Positions 60,300-64,000 of a stretch of 64,000 nt of DNA are shown here, in pieces (position 1 is the first letter of the stretch; every line of letters begins with the position of its first letter). The notes under the pieces were generated by a model. The model searched no databases and was not told the origin of the DNA. It was given only the letters and a program-made list of their open reading frames with translations. The stretch covers positions 6,906,001-6,970,000 of the forward strand of contig NZ_JASTLC010000001.1 of assembly GCF_030499575.1 (NCBI RefSeq). Reading direction: 5' to 3'. Both the position numbers and the translations under genes were made by a program. Source of the DNA: Streptomyces sp. DG2A-72 (GTDB taxonomy: Bacteria; Actinomycetota; Actinomycetes; Streptomycetales; Streptomycetaceae).

Positions 60300-60646
60300 C
60301 CTTGCTGCCTTCAGTGAGATGCGCATGCCGGAGTCGGTTCTCCGGCACTGTTGTCGCCCCCGCCTCTGTGGTGGTTGCGGCGGAAGCCCGGGGTACGGCC
60401 CCAAGGCCCGACGCGACAGTTGCACGCGTTCCTTGCCATAAGAGGCGTAATGGCTCGGTTCCGTTGCCTGCCGTAGTCGGCCGAACGGCTCAGCCGACAG
60501 GCCGCGCCGCCGTCCGTGCGGGAGACGGCTCCGCCCTCCGGGAGTGTTCGACCGTCAGTCCCACATGGCGGTCGCAAGTGAACGGCCCGCTGGAGACCAC
60601 CGGTACCACTCGCCGCACACCGCTTACCAGTGCATCGGCCACCGTA
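60300..60646. other. Divergent intergenic region (PBP / membrane protein)
   Basis: No supported gene. It holds the leader hairpin of the PBP gene (60326-60347) and the promoters of both flanking genes. It ends at the OmpR-type direct repeats. Confidence 0.5.
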
Positions 60647-60665
60647 TTCAGGTTGTGTTCAGGTT
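60647..60665 (+). promoter_or_regulatory. OmpR-type direct repeats before the membrane-protein gene
   Basis: TTCAGGTT-GTG-TTCAGGTT: two identical 8-mers in direct orientation with an 11-bp period, the usual layout for a dimer of an OmpR-family response regulator. It lies about 95 nt upstream of the membrane-protein ATG. The OmpR-type regulator encoded at 63.0-63.6 kb is the obvious candidate. Confidence 0.6.
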
Positions 60666-60759
60666 CGGACGAGCCTTGGGCAACTCAAGCACCAGAAGCG
60701 CCAAAACTCCGGCAAAGGGGTCTGGGGCAACGGCCGGGCACCATGCCATCGTGCCTGCC

Positions 60760-61551
60760 ATGACGACAGATCACCTCACTCACAACCGGCCCCCGGGCCA
60801 CGTACGACACGCGGCGAGCAAGGTGCCGGAGGTGACCGTCTACTTCTGGATCATCAAGGTGCTGACGACCGGCATGGGCGAGACGGCCTCCGATCTTCTG
60901 GCGCATGTGCTCGGCCCGATTCCCGCTGTCGGTCTCGGGGGCATCGCCCTGGTGGCTGCTCTGGCGGTGCAGTTCGCCGCCCGCCGGTACGTGGCCTGGA
61001 TCTACTGGACGGCGATCGTCATGGTCAGCGTGTTCGGCACGATGGCCGCCGACGTGCTGCACGTCGGCCTCGGCGTGCCTTATACGCTCTCGACCCCGTT
61101 CTTCATGGCCGCGCTGGCCGCCGTCTTCGCCCTCTGGTACCGCAGCGAGCGCACCCTGTCCATCCACAGCATCCACACCCGGCGCCGCGAGACCTTCTAC
61201 TGGGCCGCCGTGCTCGCCACGTTCGCGCTGGGCACCGCCGCGGGCGATCTCACCGCCACGATCGGCCTCGGCTACCTGGGCTCCGCGGCCCTGTACGCCG
61301 CGGCGATCGCCGTTCCGGCTGTCGCCCACCGCTGGGGGAGCTTGAACGCGGTGGCCGCGTTCTGGGCGGCGTACGTCATCACCCGTCCGCTCGGTGCCTC
61401 CGTGGCCGACTGGATGGCCGTCAGTCACGGCCGAGGTGGACTGAACTTGGGTCTGGGGCCGGTCACGTTGTCCTGGACGGTGGCGATCCTCGGTTTCGTC
61501 GGTTATCTGGCCGTCTCGCGCAAGGACATCCAGCACGACCTCATGCCGTGA
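60760..61551 (+). CDS. COG4705-type multi-pass membrane protein
   Basis: A 263-aa protein with about 7-8 membrane segments and an internal duplication: KVPEVTVYFWIIKVLTTGMGETASDLL and RRRETFYWAAVLATFALGTAAGDLT are two copies of one (E)TFYW-K-lT--G---D motif (quoted as landmarks). Homologues are uncharacterised membrane proteins commonly placed beside two-component systems, as here. The ATG at 60760 has no evident ribosome site; it may be leaderless or begin at GTG 60751. OmpR-type direct repeats precede it. Confidence 0.8.
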   Translation: MTTDHLTHNRPPGHVRHAASKVPEVTVYFWIIKVLTTGMGETASDLLAHVLGPIPAVGLGGIALVAALAVQFAARRYVAWIYWTAIVMVSVFGTMAADVLHVGLGVPYTLSTPFFMAALAAVFALWYRSERTLSIHSIHTRRRETFYWAAVLATFALGTAAGDLTATIGLGYLGSAALYAAAIAVPAVAHRWGSLNAVAAFWAAYVITRPLGASVADWMAVSHGRGGLNLGLGPVTLSWTVAILGFVGYLAVSRKDIQHDLMP

Positions 61552-61593
61552 TGCCGTACGGACCGGGTCGGCTTTCGAACCGGGCGGCCGCCG

Positions 61594-62985
61594 TCACCCG
61601 GCAGGGAGGCTGACCACGAAGCGTGCGCCCGGTGCGTGCCCTGGGTCGTACGTCACCTCGCCGCCGGCGGAGCGGGCCAGGCGCCGTGCCAGGGGAAGTC
61701 CCAGGCCGGCTCCGCTGTGTCCGTCGCCCGGGTCCGCCCGTTGACCGGGCTCGAAGAGCTGTCCGGCGAACCGGGGCGGTACGCCGGGGCCGTCGTCGGT
61801 GACGTCGACGCGTACGCCGTCGGCTGCGCGATACGCGCGGACGGTGACGCTCGAGTTGGCGTAGCGGCAGGCGTTGGTGAGGAGCGGGCTGACGATGCGT
61901 TCGAGGAGGGCGGGTGGGACCCCGGTCACCAGACCTGGGCCGTCGGTGGTGACCGTCAAGTGGCTCGGCAGGTCCAGGACTTCGGTGAGGTGGTGCAACG
62001 TGGGCAGGACCTCGGCGGTGCCCGGAGCGGTGAGTGCGCCATTGCGGGCGTCGTCCAGGAGGGTGTCACAGATGCTGCGCATGGACTCGGCGGCTTCCGC
62101 GATGACCTTGTGGGTGGCCCGGGTCTGGTCGGCCGTGCGGGGGCGGGTGTGCCACCAGTCGAGTTCGGCGATGATCCGGCTCAGGGGCGTACGGAGTTCG
62201 TGCGACAGTTCCCCGGTGAGCCGCCGCTCGTGGCGCAGGACCGTGCGGATGCGGTCCAGCAGCGCGTCCAGCGACGTACCGAGGCGGGCGAGTTCGGCCG
62301 GGCGCCGCATGGTGCCGAAGCGTTCTTCGGAGGCGATGGCGCTCCACTGGGTGGCCTGGTCGGTCATCGTGCGCACGGGGCGCAGGGCGCGGCCCACCGC
62401 CAGCCGGGTCAGGGCGTAGGTGCAGGCGAGCATGACGGCGTCCAGGGCGAGCGATCCCAGGAGCAGGGTGTCGGCCGAGCTCCGGTAGGGGGAGAGGTCC
62501 AGCGCGGTGACCACTGTGGCTTCGCTGGTGTTTCCGGATACGCCGGGCACGGGTTGGGAGCACAGCCGTAGGGGGTGGCCGGGGGCGGTGGCGGTGACGC
62601 AATGCCGCCCACCGCGCCGGGCGAGTCCGTCGGCGATGCGGGTCACGGGGCCGGCTGCCGGCGGTTCTTCCAGCAGACGTCGGCCGGCGTAGATCCATAC
62701 GTTCGCGTCGAGGAGGTTGTCGTGGGGGGTCTCCAGGACGCGTACGGCCGTGCCGCTCGTGTCGACGGTCGTCGCGACGGCGGCGGCACGGCTGTGCAGC
62801 TGGTCGTCCGCCTGGTGCTGGAGGCGTTGCTGGGCCACGGCGTTGAAGGCGACGGTGAGGATGACCATCAGCAGCGTGGCCGTGGTGAGCGCCACCAAGG
62901 ACAGTCGGCCACGCAGGGTGCGGGGCGTCAGCCGGTACAGGAGAGCGGTCATGACAGGTCGTGGCCGGTGACGGAGACCTCTCAT
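61594..62985 (-). CDS. Sensor histidine kinase (partner of the OmpR-type regulator)
   Basis: A 463-aa protein: TM1 about 27-48, external sensor domain, TM2 about 173-193, HAMP, HisKA with LTGELSHELRTPLSRIIAEL, and ATPase motifs SPLLTNACRYAN (N box), DVTDDGPGVPPRF and GAGLGLPLARRLAR. The ATG overlaps the regulator stop (ATGA), so they are made together. It probably senses an envelope signal and controls the neighbouring membrane-protein gene. Confidence 0.94.
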   Translation of the reverse strand: MRGLRHRPRPVMTALLYRLTPRTLRGRLSLVALTTATLLMVILTVAFNAVAQQRLQHQADDQLHSRAAAVATTVDTSGTAVRVLETPHDNLLDANVWIYAGRRLLEEPPAAGPVTRIADGLARRGGRHCVTATAPGHPLRLCSQPVPGVSGNTSEATVVTALDLSPYRSSADTLLLGSLALDAVMLACTYALTRLAVGRALRPVRTMTDQATQWSAIASEERFGTMRRPAELARLGTSLDALLDRIRTVLRHERRLTGELSHELRTPLSRIIAELDWWHTRPRTADQTRATHKVIAEAAESMRSICDTLLDDARNGALTAPGTAEVLPTLHHLTEVLDLPSHLTVTTDGPGLVTGVPPALLERIVSPLLTNACRYANSSVTVRAYRAADGVRVDVTDDGPGVPPRFAGQLFEPGQRADPGDGHSGAGLGLPLARRLARSAGGEVTYDPGHAPGARFVVSLPAG

Positions 62986-63644
62986 GACAGGTGGTGGCCG
63001 ATCCCGCGGACCGTGCCGATCGTGCGGTCGCTGCCCGCGTCGCGCAGCTTGCGGCGTAGTCGGGTCAGGTACTGGTCGAGGGTGTTGTCGCTGACCTGGG
63101 CGCCCTCGGGCCAGCCCGCCCGGACCAGCTCGCGGCGGCGCACGATGCCGCCGGACGCCGCCATGAGCGCGGCGAGGAGACGGAACTCGGTCGGTGTCAG
63201 TGCGATCTGGGTGCCACGGACACTGACCTCGTGCCGGACGGCGTCAAGTACCACCTCCCCCGCTGTGGTCGCGGGTCGTGGTGCGGTCCGTTTGACCGCT
63301 GCCCGTAGGCGGGCGGCGAGTTCGGTGAGGTGGAACGGCTTGGGCAGATAGTCGTCGCCCCCCGCGGAGAACCCGGACAGGCGGTCGGTAAGTCGGTGAT
63401 GGGCCGTCAGGAAAATGACGGGGGAGAGGAATCCGTTGGCGCGCATGGCCTGGCAGACGTCCCGTCCGTCGGCGTCGGGCAGCCCGACGTCGAGTACGGC
63501 GGCGGCGATGTCGTCGGCGGCCAGGCGCAAGGCGGTGGCACCGTCGGGCGCGGGCACCGTGTCGAAGTCCTCGTCGCGCAGTCCGCGCACCAGCACGTCA
63601 CGCAGGGCGTGATCGTCCTCGACGACAAGGATCTTGTGGCGCAT
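62982..63644 (-). CDS. OmpR/PhoB-family response regulator
   Basis: A 220-aa protein: receiver domain with ILVVEDDHALRDVLVRGL, phosphorylated Asp in AAVLDVGLPDADG, Thr in VIFLTAHH and Lys in YLPKPFHLTEL. The DNA-binding winged helix reads IALTPTEFRLLAALMAASGG, SDNTLDQYLTRLRRKLRDAG and IGTVRGIGHHL. It is coupled to the downstream kinase. Direct repeats TTCAGGTT upstream of the COG4705 gene fit this family's binding mode. Its 5' end overlaps the PAP2 gene by 47 nt. Confidence 0.95.
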   Translation of the reverse strand: MRHKILVVEDDHALRDVLVRGLRDEDFDTVPAPDGATALRLAADDIAAAVLDVGLPDADGRDVCQAMRANGFLSPVIFLTAHHRLTDRLSGFSAGGDDYLPKPFHLTELAARLRAAVKRTAPRPATTAGEVVLDAVRHEVSVRGTQIALTPTEFRLLAALMAASGGIVRRRELVRAGWPEGAQVSDNTLDQYLTRLRRKLRDAGSDRTIGTVRGIGHHLS

Positions 63645-64000
63645 GGTCCTCCCTAGGTTCTGGTGCCGTGTCCGTCGTACCGGGTATCAACCGCTCGGGC
63701 AGCCACCAGGCCACGGCGCACAGGCACACGCCCAGCCAGCCGAGGGCGAACAGCCAGCCGGCGACGACATCGGTGAACCAGTGCACTCCGAGGTAGACGC
63801 GGGTCAGTCCGACCAGGGCGCCCCAACCGCCGATGACCAGGGCGAGGGGGGTCTTGCCGCGCGGGCCGCGCACGCGGACGGCGATGACGAGCAGTCCGGC
63901 GGTGAGGGCCGCGGTGGTGGCGTGACCGGATGGGAACGCCCACCCGGAGGCGTGTGCTGCCCAGTCCGCGTGCGGCGGCCGGGGCCGGGCGACGAGCGTC
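63598..64000 (-). CDS. PAP2-family phosphatase (5' end outside window)
   Basis: The C-terminal 134 codons of a membrane phosphatase: SGWAFPSGHATTAALTAGLL (PSGH motif), then GLTRVYLGVHWFTDVVAGWL (third motif, with the catalytic His in GVHWFTDV), followed by a last membrane helix. Family members dephosphorylate lipid phosphates such as undecaprenyl pyrophosphate. The stop lies 47 nt inside the response-regulator gene, so expression is probably coupled. The frame is open at the window edge. Confidence 0.9.
   Translation of the reverse strand, partial: TLVARPRPPHADWAAHASGWAFPSGHATTAALTAGLLVIAVRVRGPRGKTPLALVIGGWGALVGLTRVYLGVHWFTDVVAGWLFALGWLGVCLCAVAWWLPERLIPGTTDTAPEPREDHAPQDPCRRGRSRPA

Overview
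This is high-GC actinobacterial DNA that I read as a Streptomyces chromosome. The evidence is the strong G/C third-position bias, a conservon operon, an AfsR-type SARP regulator, LAxTG-type sortase signals, several spore or cell-wall synthesis genes, and a dispersed intergenic repeat (GCGCCCC-stem plus CCCCGCGCAGTT-like arm) of a kind familiar from this genus. No tRNA, rRNA or CRISPR array was seen.

Layout. 1-12.5 kb: the 3' part of lon, a convergent GH25 lysozyme with a stray copy of its own 3' end, a MarR regulator, a PP2C-like phosphatase, and a conservon cvnABCD followed by a styrene-monooxygenase-type flavoprotein. Then come an NlpC/P60 hydrolase whose tail is encoded by the dispersed repeat, and a TetR gene with a small partner. 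12.5-21.7 kb: two divergent non-haem diiron-type oxygenases, a DUF3291 protein, a SEDS/PBP2 pair for peptidoglycan synthesis, an SH3 protein, a lipoprotein plus histidine kinase with no response regulator, and a CX5R phosphatase coupled to an unrecognised 54-aa gene.

21.7-32.8 kb: a TnpB-like gene without TnpA, a NERD protein, a LigD-type polymerase/primase, and a surface-glycan operon (GT2, polysialyltransferase-like, AftA-like arabinofuranosyltransferase). After these come a DUF4142 protein and two gene relics (a transporter fragment and an adenylation-ACP-acyltransferase fragment). 32.8-40 kb: a Zur-type box followed by a six-gene zinc-type ABC transporter operon with surface-anchored repeat proteins. 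The repeat domain is also inserted in the middle of the solute-binding protein.

40-57.8 kb is an accessory region full of transposase scars. It carries a winged-helix/membrane-protein pair under three tandem operators, GNAT, FMN split-barrel and DinB genes, and a SRPBCC/ArsR pair with a perfect operator over the start codon. Two candidate systems stand out here. The first (44.4-47.6 kb) is a TIR-NB-ARC STAND protein encoded with a two-TM membrane protein. Their C-terminal domains are visibly homologous, they are separated by a ten-C tract inside a gap-filling small ORF, and a perfect 18-bp palindrome lies upstream. I read this as a candidate NAD-depleting immune or self/non-self module. The second (49.5-54.7 kb) is a set of tiny secreted peptide genes (three copies of a QTxTVACCG peptide plus another Cys peptide and a 157-aa secreted protein) divergent from a large AfsR-like SARP/NB-ARC/TPR regulator. 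It could be a peptide-sensing or peptide-producing locus.

57.8-64 kb returns to ordinary chromosome: a class A penicillin-binding protein, a membrane protein preceded by OmpR-type direct repeats, a two-component system, and a truncated PAP2 phosphatase.
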